The notes below the pieces were generated by a model that worked only from the letters and a program-made list of their open reading frames with translations, did not search any database and had not been told where the DNA came from. From Gammaproteobacteria bacterium (GTDB lineage Bacteria > Pseudomonadota > Gammaproteobacteria > Pseudomonadales > Azotimanducaceae), in the NCBI GenBank assembly GCA_016874135.1, contig VGVE01000032.1:1-32977 (forward strand): a stretch of DNA of 32,977 nt, given 5' to 3'. Below, piece after piece: positions 15,178 through 23,300 of this stretch (its first letter is position 1; each line of letters begins with the position of its first letter). A program made the translations under genes and the position numbers.

Positions 15178-16077
15178 TTGAATACTCCAGCACACGAAAG
15201 GTGGCGAGACCCACGTATCCCTGTGAGCATGGATGCGTTGGTGCACTTTCATTCCGGACGAAGCCAGGTCGGCACGATCTATGTTTTTTGTCCCGGTGGC
15301 ATGTTCATCCAGGGTGATTCGGCGGGTTTGAGGCTTGCCATCGGTGAGCAGGAGCCTGAACACAAGCAACTCCCGCTGGAAGTCCACTTTACCGTTCAGG
15401 GTGCGGATGAAACTGAGCACCATCACCTGACCGGAGTCGCCGTTCGGCGGATGGAAAGTGGGCTGGGAGTCCATTTCCCGACGGGTATCTCGGCGCGCAG
15501 CTTCGCAGCATTGTCAGAACAGGCAGAGCAGGTGGAGCAGAAACAACACAGCGCCCGGTTCAGTGCATCCGAGAGTCCTGCCGGTCGTGTGGGTAGCGTA
15601 CCCATCGATACTGAGAAAGCCCGCAAGGTTGCCGAGGCGTGTGCGAAGCTCGTTGAAACTTCACTGAGCCGGTTCGCCACCGAGTTTCTGCACCTTTTTG
15701 CAGACGAGTTAGCTGCATGTGAACGACGGGCATCCTCGCTTCTGGAGCAGCAGGTTTACCAGGAAGCGATTGGTATCCTGTCAGGAACAGAGAAACGAGT
15801 TGCCGAACAATTCGTGTCCTATGTCACAAGCCTGCTTCGAAACCTGCGGTCGCCCTCGTTGGCGGGATTCGCGGAGCCAGAGAGGTCTGAGACGGACGAT
15901 TTCGGCCTGACGTCTGCAGCCACCGGCTCACCCGCTGCGAAGGGCATTCTGCGGTGCAACAAATATCCGCTCGCGCTGGTGGACAAGTACGACTTCAAAC
16001 AATGGCTCGTCGTCGCCGAAATCGTGTCTTCAATCGAATGCAAGCTGCAGGAAGATACGTTTGTCCTGCGTAACTGA
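15178..16077 (+). CDS. DUF1631 protein fragment 1: PilZ-like domain and start of DUF1631
   Basis: The likely start is TTG at 15178 after CGGAAG; the frame is open from 15097 but the extra residues look non-coding. Residues 10-100 form a PilZ-like domain: RWRDPRIPVSMDAL with the arginine-rich entry, GTIYVFCPGGMFIQ where the DxSxxG motif of c-di-GMP binders is degenerate, and VAVRRMESGLGVHF. From about residue 140 the helical DUF1631 region begins (ACAKLVETSLSRFATEFLHL). The fragment stops at TGA 16075 in LRN*LGLLEPGW, in the middle of a conserved helical segment, where relatives carry Arg or Gln. Alone it would give a truncated, probably non-functional product. Confidence 0.65.
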   Translation: MNTPAHERWRDPRIPVSMDALVHFHSGRSQVGTIYVFCPGGMFIQGDSAGLRLAIGEQEPEHKQLPLEVHFTVQGADETEHHHLTGVAVRRMESGLGVHFPTGISARSFAALSEQAEQVEQKQHSARFSASESPAGRVGSVPIDTEKARKVAEACAKLVETSLSRFATEFLHLFADELAACERRASSLLEQQVYQEAIGILSGTEKRVAEQFVSYVTSLLRNLRSPSLAGFAEPERSETDDFGLTSAATGSPAAKGILRCNKYPLALVDKYDFKQWLVVAEIVSSIECKLQEDTFVLRN

Positions 16078-16131
16078 CTGGGCCTGCTTGAACCGGGATG
16101 GAAAAACAAGGACACCAACCCCGTTTGTCCC

Positions 16132-16368
16132 ATGGTCATCGGCCAGTCGCTCAAGCTGGCGCTGATCCCGCTTGGGTTCAGCGAAGAAGTGATTCGTGTG
16201 GCCTTCAGTTTTTTTGGGCGGATTGCACTGTCGCGCCTGGAAAAACTCTATGAGCGACTCATCTCGAGCCTGGAAAACACAAGGCTCTTTCCGAGCATCG
16301 AGTCCATTGTCAGTAAGCAGGTGCGCCAACCGACGTCGGCCCAGGTGGTGAACTTGGGCCGTGAGTAA
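16132..16368 (+). CDS. DUF1631 protein fragment 2
   Basis: This frame continues directly from 16078 without a shift. The first ATG in this piece is at 16132, giving 78 residues, with no ribosome site. ALIPLGFSEEVIRVAFSFFG and LEKLYERLISSLENTRLFP are DUF1631-like helices. It ends at TAA 16366. It is best read as the middle of the broken gene, not as an independent protein. Confidence 0.4.
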   Translation: MVIGQSLKLALIPLGFSEEVIRVAFSFFGRIALSRLEKLYERLISSLENTRLFPSIESIVSKQVRQPTSAQVVNLGRE

Positions 16369-16446
16369 AATCTCCCGGCCATCAGCGATTCGCATCCGCC
16401 CACGGGCCACGGCGAGGGCCGACCGCAACCTGCGTCGGCTGTTCGC

Positions 16447-17772
16447 TTGCTCGACGTCGCCAGGCAATCGACGATAAAAACCGCGGACGCCAACAAACCC
16501 GTGGCGGATATCGATGCGGTTCTCCGCTCGCTGTCGACATTGCAGGACAAACGTGCGCTCAACGATGAAGGTGACGGCAGAAAGCTGAAGAGTGCGCTGC
16601 TCGAGCAGCTTCGGGCGATTTCCGGCAGCGATTTGCAGCTGCCAGCGGAAACCGAACGTGCCATCGACATGGTGAACTACCTGGTCGACTCAGTGCAGGA
16701 AGACGAGGCGCTGTCCGTCGCCGTGCGGAATATGATCGACAAACTTGAAATGACGCTCGGACGCGAAGCGGTTCGTAATGAATCCATGCTGCGTAGTGAA
16801 GCGGAGTTGCAGCCTGCCCTGCAGATCCTCAATCAGCTCGAGGATGTCGACGGCGGCGGAATCACAACGGAAGCCGGACTCAATGCCACAGGACATCAGG
16901 TGTCGACGATCCTAGCCCAGCTGGCGAAAGAATGGGAACATAACTCGTCGGCGTTCAAGGAAGCCGTTGAGAAGCTCCAGCCGCTGGTTGAACGCCAGCG
17001 AAAAGTTTATGCACGCAACGCGGAACGCGTGGTCAGCAGTTGTGAAGGGCGGTCGCGCCTGCAACGGGCCAGACAGGTGGTGTTGCGGCGTCTGGTTGAG
17101 TTGCTCGAAGGTCGACGAGTACCTCCGAGTTTCGTCGACATCATCAATCCGCACTGGCGCAATCTCCTCGTGAATACGGGACTTCGCCAGGGAACGCGGT
17201 CAGTTGAGTGGAAGCAGCAGCTTCAGGCGATACTTCGGGTCGTCGTTCGACTCGATCCGGACACGCGTAACCAGTACGTGCCTCCAACTGAAGATGGCAG
17301 TGGCGAGGTGATGATCCGCTGCATCGTTAAGGGTCTCGACAACATCGGTGCGAAAGCGCCTGCACACGCAATGGAACAGCTGTACCTCGCGATCCAGGGA
17401 GAAGTTCCGGACGAAGGCTATCTGCGGGTCGAAACGTACAGCCTTGCCAATCTTTTTGGCTGGCGAGACATTGCCCGTAGCCAGGAGCCCATGCCGCCAG
17501 TCAGTGATGGGAAGGAACGGCGCCGTTGGCTTGAGAATCTGCGTCGCGCGCGGGCGATGGAAGCCGGTACCAACGTGAAATTCACCACGTCGGACGGCGA
17601 GGCGAAAGTATGCCCTCTCGCCTGGGTCGATACTCTTGCCGAACACTTCGTTTTCGTGAACCGGCGTGGACAGCTGGACCGCGAAATGGGCCTTGGCGAA
17701 CTCACCCAGGGTCTGGTGGATGGCTCTGCGCGGGTCTCGACGAATATGAGTCCTCACTGCTCGAGCGGGTGA
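16447..17772 (+). CDS. DUF1631 protein fragment 3 (C-terminal DUF1631 region)
   Basis: The frame is the same as in fragment 2 and is open from 16369 through a proline-rich linker; a TTG at 16447 would give 441 residues. The piece is strongly helical and ends with the C-terminal DUF1631 signature: CPLAWVDTLAEHFVFVNRRG followed by a regular helix (ELTQGLVDGSARV). After that the frame is wrong: it reads STNMSPHCSSG to a TGA, whereas the neighbouring frame continues LDEYESSLLERVSEHML. The function of DUF1631 is not established; it occurs with PilZ and cyclic di-GMP domains. Confidence 0.65.
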   Translation: MLDVARQSTIKTADANKPVADIDAVLRSLSTLQDKRALNDEGDGRKLKSALLEQLRAISGSDLQLPAETERAIDMVNYLVDSVQEDEALSVAVRNMIDKLEMTLGREAVRNESMLRSEAELQPALQILNQLEDVDGGGITTEAGLNATGHQVSTILAQLAKEWEHNSSAFKEAVEKLQPLVERQRKVYARNAERVVSSCEGRSRLQRARQVVLRRLVELLEGRRVPPSFVDIINPHWRNLLVNTGLRQGTRSVEWKQQLQAILRVVVRLDPDTRNQYVPPTEDGSGEVMIRCIVKGLDNIGAKAPAHAMEQLYLAIQGEVPDEGYLRVETYSLANLFGWRDIARSQEPMPPVSDGKERRRWLENLRRARAMEAGTNVKFTTSDGEAKVCPLAWVDTLAEHFVFVNRRGQLDREMGLGELTQGLVDGSARVSTNMSPHCSSG

Positions 17773-17780
17773 GTGAACAC

Positions 17781-18335
17781 ATGTTGAGTCGCGTGCACAA
17801 ACGCATCCCCTCCGATGCGCAGTTGGATGAACTCACCGGGCTCGCAAATCGCAGGGCGTTCGAACGCACGCTACAGCTTCTACTCGACAGCTGCCGTGAG
17901 AGTGATTCCACACATACGGTCCTGCAGATCGATCTGGACCGCTTCCGCATGGTCAACATGGCGTGCGGATTCGACGGTGGTGATCAGATACTTAAGCGCG
18001 TCGCCCAAATCATGGAAGAGACCATTGCCGAACTTGACGGCATGATCGCGCGGATTGGCGCGGATAAGTTTGCTGTCGTGCTTTTCGCGACTCCAGGATC
18101 TGCCGGGGAAGAACTTGCAGACCGGTTGACATCCTCCATTCGTGAAATAGAGTTCAACTGGCATCAGAACGTCACGACGGTGTCCGCAACCATTGCGGTA
18201 CTGCCGGTGGATCGCACCACGGAGAGTGTGGCGTTCATGATGCAAAACCTTGCTGGTGCCTGTCAGGCGGGCAAGAAGCTGGGAGGTGACCGCAGCTTCT
18301 TCTATACCAACGATGATGCCGCACTCAGCGAGTAG
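17781..18335 (+). CDS. Degenerate GGDEF domain fragment
   Basis: The frame is one base off fragment 3. An ATG at 17781 gives 184 residues. DELTGLANRRAFERTLQLLL is the usual GGDEF entry helix and LQIDLDRFRMVN carries the metal-binding aspartates. The signature motif itself reads GADKF (in ARIGADKFAVVLF) in place of GGDEF, so diguanylate cyclase activity is unlikely even if the gene were whole; such domains often act as GTP sensors for an EAL partner. It ends at TAG 18333 just before the EAL domain. Confidence 0.65.
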   Translation: MLSRVHKRIPSDAQLDELTGLANRRAFERTLQLLLDSCRESDSTHTVLQIDLDRFRMVNMACGFDGGDQILKRVAQIMEETIAELDGMIARIGADKFAVVLFATPGSAGEELADRLTSSIREIEFNWHQNVTTVSATIAVLPVDRTTESVAFMMQNLAGACQAGKKLGGDRSFFYTNDDAALSE

Positions 18336-18344
18336 CAGGCGGTC

Positions 18345-19142
18345 ATGCAACTCGCCACTCATGTGGAACAGTGGCTCAGTGATGGTCGTGTCCAGCTGAA
18401 TGTGCAGATGATCGCGCCGGCGATCGCAGGTGAGGGCTTGCCGCATTATGAAGTGCTCATCTCGGTCTCCGATGAGACGGGCGTTCCGGGCTCGCCGGTC
18501 CGGTTCATCGAGGCGGCGGAGCGTTACAGCAAGATGCCGCTTGTAGACCAGTTTGTCGTCCGCAGCGTCTTCGAGTGGATGGCCGCACATCCCGATGCGC
18601 TGGAAGGCATCTCAGGTCTTTCCATAAATCTTTCCGGCCAATCGATCATGCAAGAGGATTTCCTCGGTTTTGTTCTCGAGCAGTTCGAGCGTACCGGTGC
18701 ACCACCCGGAAAAGTCTGCATTGAACTCACCGAAACCGCGGCGGTTGGCGACCTGTTCCGGGCCAGAGAATTCATGCTCAAGTGCAAGGTGATGGGTTAC
18801 CGCTTGTCTCTCGACGACTTCGGTGCCGGTATGTCGTCGTACAGTTATCTGCGTCGCCTGCCCGTGGACTACCTCAAGATCGATGGGTCCTTCGTGCGCG
18901 ACATGGTCAACGAAGAGAGTGATCTGGCAGTGGTGCGTCCGATCAATGAGATCGGCCACTTCCTCGGCAAGAAAACCGTCGCGGAACACGTTCACAATGA
19001 AAAAACCGCCGAGCTGGCGCGCAGCATGGGTATCGATTATCTGCAACGTTGGGGTGTTGAAAAACCGAAGCCGATCGACGCGCTGGTCTTTTCCACAGAG
19101 CAGCCCGCTGTGGCCGCAGTCGAAGTGTCAGCGTCGAGCTGA
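18345..19142 (+). CDS. EAL domain fragment (c-di-GMP phosphodiesterase-like)
   Basis: The frame matches the GGDEF piece. An ATG at 18345 gives 265 residues, nearly a whole EAL domain: YEVLISV replaces the E-A-L motif as EVL, INLSGQS, CIELTETAA, SLDDFGAGMSSYSYL with the DDFGAG loop, and LKIDGSFVRDMV. The later conserved glutamate segment reads TVAEHVHNEKT, and the usual GxGYGxxxP end reads GIDYLQRWGVEKPKP. The core metal ligands seem present, so a separately translated piece might be active, but no ribosome site is seen before 18345. It ends one base from the convergent SnoaL-like gene. Confidence 0.68.
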   Translation: MQLATHVEQWLSDGRVQLNVQMIAPAIAGEGLPHYEVLISVSDETGVPGSPVRFIEAAERYSKMPLVDQFVVRSVFEWMAAHPDALEGISGLSINLSGQSIMQEDFLGFVLEQFERTGAPPGKVCIELTETAAVGDLFRAREFMLKCKVMGYRLSLDDFGAGMSSYSYLRRLPVDYLKIDGSFVRDMVNEESDLAVVRPINEIGHFLGKKTVAEHVHNEKTAELARSMGIDYLQRWGVEKPKPIDALVFSTEQPAVAAVEVSASS

Positions 19143-19143
19143 T

Positions 19144-19602
19144 TCAGCCTGGATTGACCTGATACGGCGCAGTTTCTTCAACTTGACAGAAGAGTGACTG
19201 GAACAGCCAGCCTTCGGGTTTTCGCACGTAGGTTTCGCGATACCAGCCGATGATCCGCTGATAACGTACCTGTCCCGCGCCGAGATTTTCCGTATACAAC
19301 ATGATCAGCCGCCAGTGGCCGGTGGCTCGATCGCCGTTCACGTCGATAACCGGATTGATGGCGTGGTGCGCCGAGTTGCGGATGCGGCCGCTGGCTCCGA
19401 CTGCACCTAGAAATGACTTGATCGCTTCACGTCCCTCCGCTTTGCCCATCACGCTCGCTTCCCAGATCGCATCTTCTGCGAACAGCGGACCGAGCAGATC
19501 TGGGTTATGGTCCGCATCGCAGGCTGCGCAGTACTTGGCCTTGAGCTTGCGGATCGCTTCGATGTCTTCGAGTACCCGGATGCGTTCTTCGAGTGTGGTC
19601 AT
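19144..19602 (-). CDS. SnoaL-like/NTF2-fold protein
   Basis: The ATG at 19602 follows GGACGGAG and gives 152 residues; the longer open frame upstream runs antisense through the dehydrogenase gene and is rejected. Residues 10-40 (EDIEAIRKLKAKYCAACD) and FAEDAIWEASVMGKAEGREA are characteristic of SnoaL-like members of the NTF2 fold, followed by a HHAINPVIDVNGDRATGHWR strand pair. The family includes cyclases, hydratases, isomerases and ring-hydroxylating dioxygenase beta subunits. A catalytic pair cannot be proven here. It diverges from the short-chain dehydrogenase across 105 bases. A role in steroid-like or aromatic catabolism is plausible but unproven. Confidence 0.85.
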   Translation of the reverse strand: MTTLEERIRVLEDIEAIRKLKAKYCAACDADHNPDLLGPLFAEDAIWEASVMGKAEGREAIKSFLGAVGASGRIRNSAHHAINPVIDVNGDRATGHWRLIMLYTENLGAGQVRYQRIIGWYRETYVRKPEGWLFQSLFCQVEETAPYQVNPG

Positions 19603-19707
19603 CTCCGTCCCCTTCGCTTGATTCTGCGGTGAACATATCACGGCGCCTTCCTGGTGGAAGAGGCCATTTGTTATGGTGCGCTCTGATGTGGGGAGAGGAG
19701 AGTTGTC

Positions 19708-20489
19708 ATGGCATTCGCGCCATTTGATCTGACGGGAAGGGTTGCGTTGATCACCGGTGGCAACGGCGGAATAGGCCTCGGCATGGGGCGCGGACTCGTT
19801 CAAGCCGGTGCTGAGGTCTGCATCTGGGGAACCAACGCCGCCAAGAACGCACGCGCGGTTGAAGAACTCACCGCACTCGGCGGACATCCTACCGCGTTCG
19901 TCTGTGATGTTGCTGACGAGGAAGCGGTTGAGCGCACTTTCGCCGCTTCGCTCGAAGCACATGGCCGCATCGACGGCTGTTTTGCCAACGCCGGCGTGGG
20001 TGGACGCAACACCGCGTTTGATCAGATGACCACGGACGAGTGGAACCGTGTCATCGCTGTCAACCAGAGCGGCGTGTTCTATACGTTCCGGGCAGCGGCC
20101 CGCCATATGAAAGAACGTGCCCTCAAGGGCGACGCCTTTGGACGTCTCGTGGGTACCGCAAGCCTGGCTGCAATTTCAGGACAGGCGAGGGGGGAACACT
20201 ATGCGCAGAGCAAGGGTGGTCTTGTCGCCATGATCAAGGCACTGGCGGTGGAGTACGCGCGGTACAACGTCACTGCCCATACACTGTGCCGGGCTGGACC
20301 AAAACCGATATGACGGAAGGCGCGTTCAACAATCCGAAATTTGTCGAGAACGTTTTCAAGCGGATGCCCGTGCGACGGTGGGGCAGCCCCAATGATTTCG
20401 CTGCCATCGCGATCTACATCATGAGCGAAGCGAGCGGGTTTCATACCGCGGAGACGTTTCTGATCGATGGCGGGTACTTTGCGTTTTGA
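19708..20489 (+). pseudogene. Short-chain dehydrogenase/reductase with a frameshift
   Basis: The ATG at 19708 sits behind a strong GGGGAGAGGAG site. The first 190 or so residues are a normal SDR: TGGNGGIGLGMGRGL (NAD(P) loop), CDVADEEAVE, FANAGVGG, and the active site SLAAISG with HYAQSKGG (Tyr-x3-Lys). After VTAHT at about 20283 the frame is wrong and soon stops (20313). The next frame continues the family C-terminus, VPGWTKTDMTEGAF to SGFHTAETFLIDGGY, ending 20489. One base is missing around 20284-20286. The full product would be about 260 residues. Either the gene is newly inactivated or the base was lost in sequencing. It is followed after 28 bases by the AbgT transporter, likely in one transcript. 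Confidence 0.85.
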
Positions 20490-20517
20490 CGACGACCATA
20501 ATCCGGGGGTGTTGCCA

Positions 20518-22041
20518 ATGCAGGAGAGTCGCACGGGGTTGCTAGATCGCATCGAGAGAATCGGCAACCGGTTGCCGGATCCTGCCCTGCTGTTTCTGTT
20601 GCTGGTGGTGGTGGTGTGGTTACTGTCAGCGCTGCTTTCGGGTTTCGCTTACGAACACATCGACCCACGCACAGGATCACCGCTGGTGGTGCAGAACCTC
20701 CTCACCGGCACGGCACTGACCACATTCTTCTCAAACCTTGTCGGTACGTTTGTAGGTTTCCATCCGCTCGGGGTGGTGTTGGTGGCGATGCTCGGCATTG
20801 GTGTTGCCGACCATACCGGTTTCATTCGAGCGGCATTGCGGTCCCTGCTGCTGCGAACCTCGCCGAAGCTCCTGACCCCGATGCTGCTGTTCATCGCGAT
20901 CGTCAGCCACAGTGCGGTGGATGCGGGTTATGTGCTGGTGATTCCATTGGGGGCGGTGATTTTCCAAGCCGCGGGACGGCATCCACTGACCGGCATCGCT
21001 GTGGCGTTTGCAGGTGTCTCCGGCGGCTTCAGTGCCAACCCGTTGCCTTCCGCGCTCGATCCGATGTTGCAGGGGCTGACTCAGAGTGCGGCGCAGATCC
21101 TTGACCCCGACATCACGATCAACCCGCTCAACAACTGGTTCTTCACAGGTTCATCGACGCTTTTGATCATGCTGGTCGGGTGGTTTGTTGCCGACCGGAT
21201 CGTCGAACCGAGACTGGTGCGGCTGCAGGTGGATGGTGACTTCTCCGAAGCGCCAAAACTCGATGCCATGACGGCGGCAGAGCGCCGCGGTCTGCGCTTT
21301 GCATTGCTTGCGATGGGCCTTGGTCTGCTCTTGTTGGCGTTGAGCGCCTGGCCGGAAAGCAGTGCCTGGCGATCACCAGCAGGTCCACTTACCGCGGCCG
21401 ATGCCCCGTTGATGAAGAGCATCGTGCCACTGATATTCCTCGTCTTTCTCATGCCCGGCGTGGTGTATGGCTATGTTGCGGGGACCGTGCAGTCGCACCG
21501 GGATGTGGTAGTCGGGATGACACAGGCCATGAGTGGCATGGGGTACTACATCGTCATCGCTTTTTTTGCAGCCCAGTTCATCGCTGAGTTCGGCCGATCA
21601 AATCTGGGCGCGCTGCTTGCCCTTGAAGGCGCCTCGATTCTGCAGGCAGCGGCGTTGCCCGCTTCTGTAACGATCATCGCCGTGGTGCTGATGACGACGC
21701 TGGTAAACCTCTTCATCGGCTCAAGCTCTGCCAAATGGGCGCTGCTCGCGCCGATCCTCGTGCCGATGCTCATGCAGCTTGGTCTGTCTCCCGACCTGAC
21801 GCAGGCGGCGTATCGCGTCGGCGATTCGTCTACCAACATCATTACGCCGCTGATGCCTTACTTCCCGTTGGTGGTGGTCTTCTGCCAGCGTTATGTGCGT
21901 TCCACCGGCATCGGCACCGTAGCCGCCATGATGTTGCCGTTTTCGCTGATGTTTCTGCTCTTCTGGACGATCTTCCTGTTGCTGTTCTGGGCCGCCGGTG
22001 TACCACTCGGTGTGCAAGCGAGCTACGGCTATCCGGGGTGA
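20518..22041 (+). CDS. AbgT family transporter
   Basis: The ATG at 20518, after GGGGG about 8 bases upstream, gives 507 residues; an in-frame ATG at 20467 lies inside the preceding gene. The protein has roughly 11-12 membrane segments and AbgT-type features: NRLPDPALLFLLLVVVVWLL at the start, FHPLGVVLVAMLGIGVADHTG, FAGVSGGFSANPLPSALDP, NPLNNWFF, and late SSSAKWALLAPILVPML. AbgT proteins are proton-driven importers of p-aminobenzoyl-glutamate or exporters of sulfonamide-like compounds. It follows the short-chain dehydrogenase by 28 bases and overlaps the next transporter by four, so co-transcription is likely. Substrate unproven. Confidence 0.92.
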   Translation: MQESRTGLLDRIERIGNRLPDPALLFLLLVVVVWLLSALLSGFAYEHIDPRTGSPLVVQNLLTGTALTTFFSNLVGTFVGFHPLGVVLVAMLGIGVADHTGFIRAALRSLLLRTSPKLLTPMLLFIAIVSHSAVDAGYVLVIPLGAVIFQAAGRHPLTGIAVAFAGVSGGFSANPLPSALDPMLQGLTQSAAQILDPDITINPLNNWFFTGSSTLLIMLVGWFVADRIVEPRLVRLQVDGDFSEAPKLDAMTAAERRGLRFALLAMGLGLLLLALSAWPESSAWRSPAGPLTAADAPLMKSIVPLIFLVFLMPGVVYGYVAGTVQSHRDVVVGMTQAMSGMGYYIVIAFFAAQFIAEFGRSNLGALLALEGASILQAAALPASVTIIAVVLMTTLVNLFIGSSSAKWALLAPILVPMLMQLGLSPDLTQAAYRVGDSSTNIITPLMPYFPLVVVFCQRYVRSTGIGTVAAMMLPFSLMFLLFWTIFLLLFWAAGVPLGVQASYGYPG

Positions 22042-23297
22042 GCGCGCTGGCTGCACCCGATGTCTCGGCCGGGATGCGCCGCCTGATCGCATCGGAAGTT
22101 CTCTCCAGCTTCGGGTCGATGCTGAGCCGCCTCGCAATGGCGTGGATCGCGGCGCTGTTTCTGGATGCGACCCCGATACAAATGGCCTGGCTCGTGATTG
22201 CCGACGTGATCGCCGGTGCTCTGGGTACGCTGCTGATCGGCGGCTGGGTGGATCGCCACTCCCGGCGAATGATCATGATGCTGGCGGATGGTGTCCGCGC
22301 AGCCTTCATGGCGGGTGTGGTGCTGCTGTATCTGTTTGATGCGCTCTCGTTCTGGATGCTGGTGGTGCAGTCGGCGATGAACGGTCTCGCTGCCATGGTG
22401 TTTTCGATCGCGCGCTCCGCGTGGATCGCCGACAACGTCCCGAATGAAGGATTGACGCTGCGCAACTCGCAGATGAGTGCGGCGTCGAGCAGCTCAGAGG
22501 CGGTTGCTTTCGGTGGTGGTGGCTGGTTGTTCCAGCTCTTCGGCCCGGTGGCTGCACTGGTGACTGATACGCTGTCCTATATCGGTTCCGCATGGTTTTT
22601 ACGTGGCATCCCGGAGCGGCTGCCGGATTCGCCGATACCGGCACGCGCGAAAACCCCATGGTTTTCTGATGTGGCATCCGGCTTTCATGCGGTGCGGGCC
22701 TCTTCGGTACTGAAAACTCTGGTCGTCAGCGACGTGCTGATGACCTTGAGTTTCAGCATTACCAGCACGGTCTACATGATCTTCGTGACCCGTGATCTTG
22801 CGGTGAGCACCGGCGTGCAGGGGCTCATCTTCGCCACCGGCGCTCTGGGTTCACTGGCGGGGGCGGCCATGGCGCCGTCGCTTGGCAGGAAGATCGGCGC
22901 GGGACGATCACTCGCGGTCGGGTTGCTCGCCGCCGGAATCGGTGCAGTGTGTATCCCGCTCGCACCGTCAGCAGCGGTGGTGGTTGTGGTGTTGCTTGTG
23001 ACTCACCAGATTGTCGGCGACACGGGTTCGGTGATTGCGATGATTCATGGCCGCACCCTGCGGCAATTGCACGCGCCGAAAGGCAGCCGTGGTCGTGTCG
23101 ATGCGGCGATGCGATCAGTGTCGCAAGGCATCACCGTCGTGGGTGCTCTGGCAGGGGGCCTGTTTGCAAGCGCGATAGGCACCCGTGAAGCACTGTGGGT
23201 CGGCGCGATCTGCCTGTTGCTGGGCGCGGTGTTGATGTGGCTGCTGCTGTCCGCGACGGATGCTCGCGAAACCTCGTCGACGGAAACGGGGCAGTAA
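22038..23297 (+). CDS. MFS transporter, EntS-like exporter family
   Basis: The GTG at 22038 overlaps the AbgT stop in the four bases GTGA, a typical translational-coupling arrangement, and gives 419 residues. The frame is open upstream to 21735 inside AbgT, which I reject. The protein starts with a short cytoplasmic tail, then MRRLIASEVLSSFGSMLSRL and the GGWVDRHSRRMIMM loop between helices 2 and 3. NGLAAMVFSIARSAWIADNV and QMSAASSSSEAVAFGGGGWL resemble the MFS_3/enterobactin-exporter group. It probably exports a small molecule. Two unlike transporters made from one message is notable. The gene ends three bases before the convergent alpha/beta hydrolase. Confidence 0.9.
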   Translation: MSALAAPDVSAGMRRLIASEVLSSFGSMLSRLAMAWIAALFLDATPIQMAWLVIADVIAGALGTLLIGGWVDRHSRRMIMMLADGVRAAFMAGVVLLYLFDALSFWMLVVQSAMNGLAAMVFSIARSAWIADNVPNEGLTLRNSQMSAASSSSEAVAFGGGGWLFQLFGPVAALVTDTLSYIGSAWFLRGIPERLPDSPIPARAKTPWFSDVASGFHAVRASSVLKTLVVSDVLMTLSFSITSTVYMIFVTRDLAVSTGVQGLIFATGALGSLAGAAMAPSLGRKIGAGRSLAVGLLAAGIGAVCIPLAPSAAVVVVVLLVTHQIVGDTGSVIAMIHGRTLRQLHAPKGSRGRVDAAMRSVSQGITVVGALAGGLFASAIGTREALWVGAICLLLGAVLMWLLLSATDARETSSTETGQ

Positions 23298-23300
23298 AGA

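Larger units (their letters stand above)
15178..19142 (+). pseudogene. PilZ-DUF1631-GGDEF-EAL signalling gene broken by three stops and a frameshift
   Basis: Five successive open pieces read as one protein of about 1,320 residues. The first three pieces share a frame and are split only by TGA at 16075-16077 and TAA at 16366-16368. A one-base loss near 17731-17737 moves the frame: SARV should run into LDEYESSLLERV. The last two pieces share the new frame and are split by TAG at 18333-18335. Order: PilZ-like domain, DUF1631 helical region, GGDEF domain, EAL domain. Outside the lesions the sequence stays family-like, so decay would be recent. Each stop is one C-to-T change from CGA, CAA or CAG. 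In related bacteria such genes respond to or turn over cyclic di-GMP. Sequencing error is possible but four independent errors are less likely. Confidence 0.8.

Noticed and set aside
16075..18335. Programmed stop readthrough, selenocysteine or pyrrolysine
   Set aside because: All three stop types occur in one gene along with a frameshift, and no SECIS-like or PYLIS-like structure was noticed after them. Inactivation or error is simpler.
19603..20106. N-terminal extension of the SnoaL-like gene to 320 residues
   Set aside because: It runs antisense through the short-chain dehydrogenase; the ATG at 19602 has a strong ribosome site and starts the known fold.
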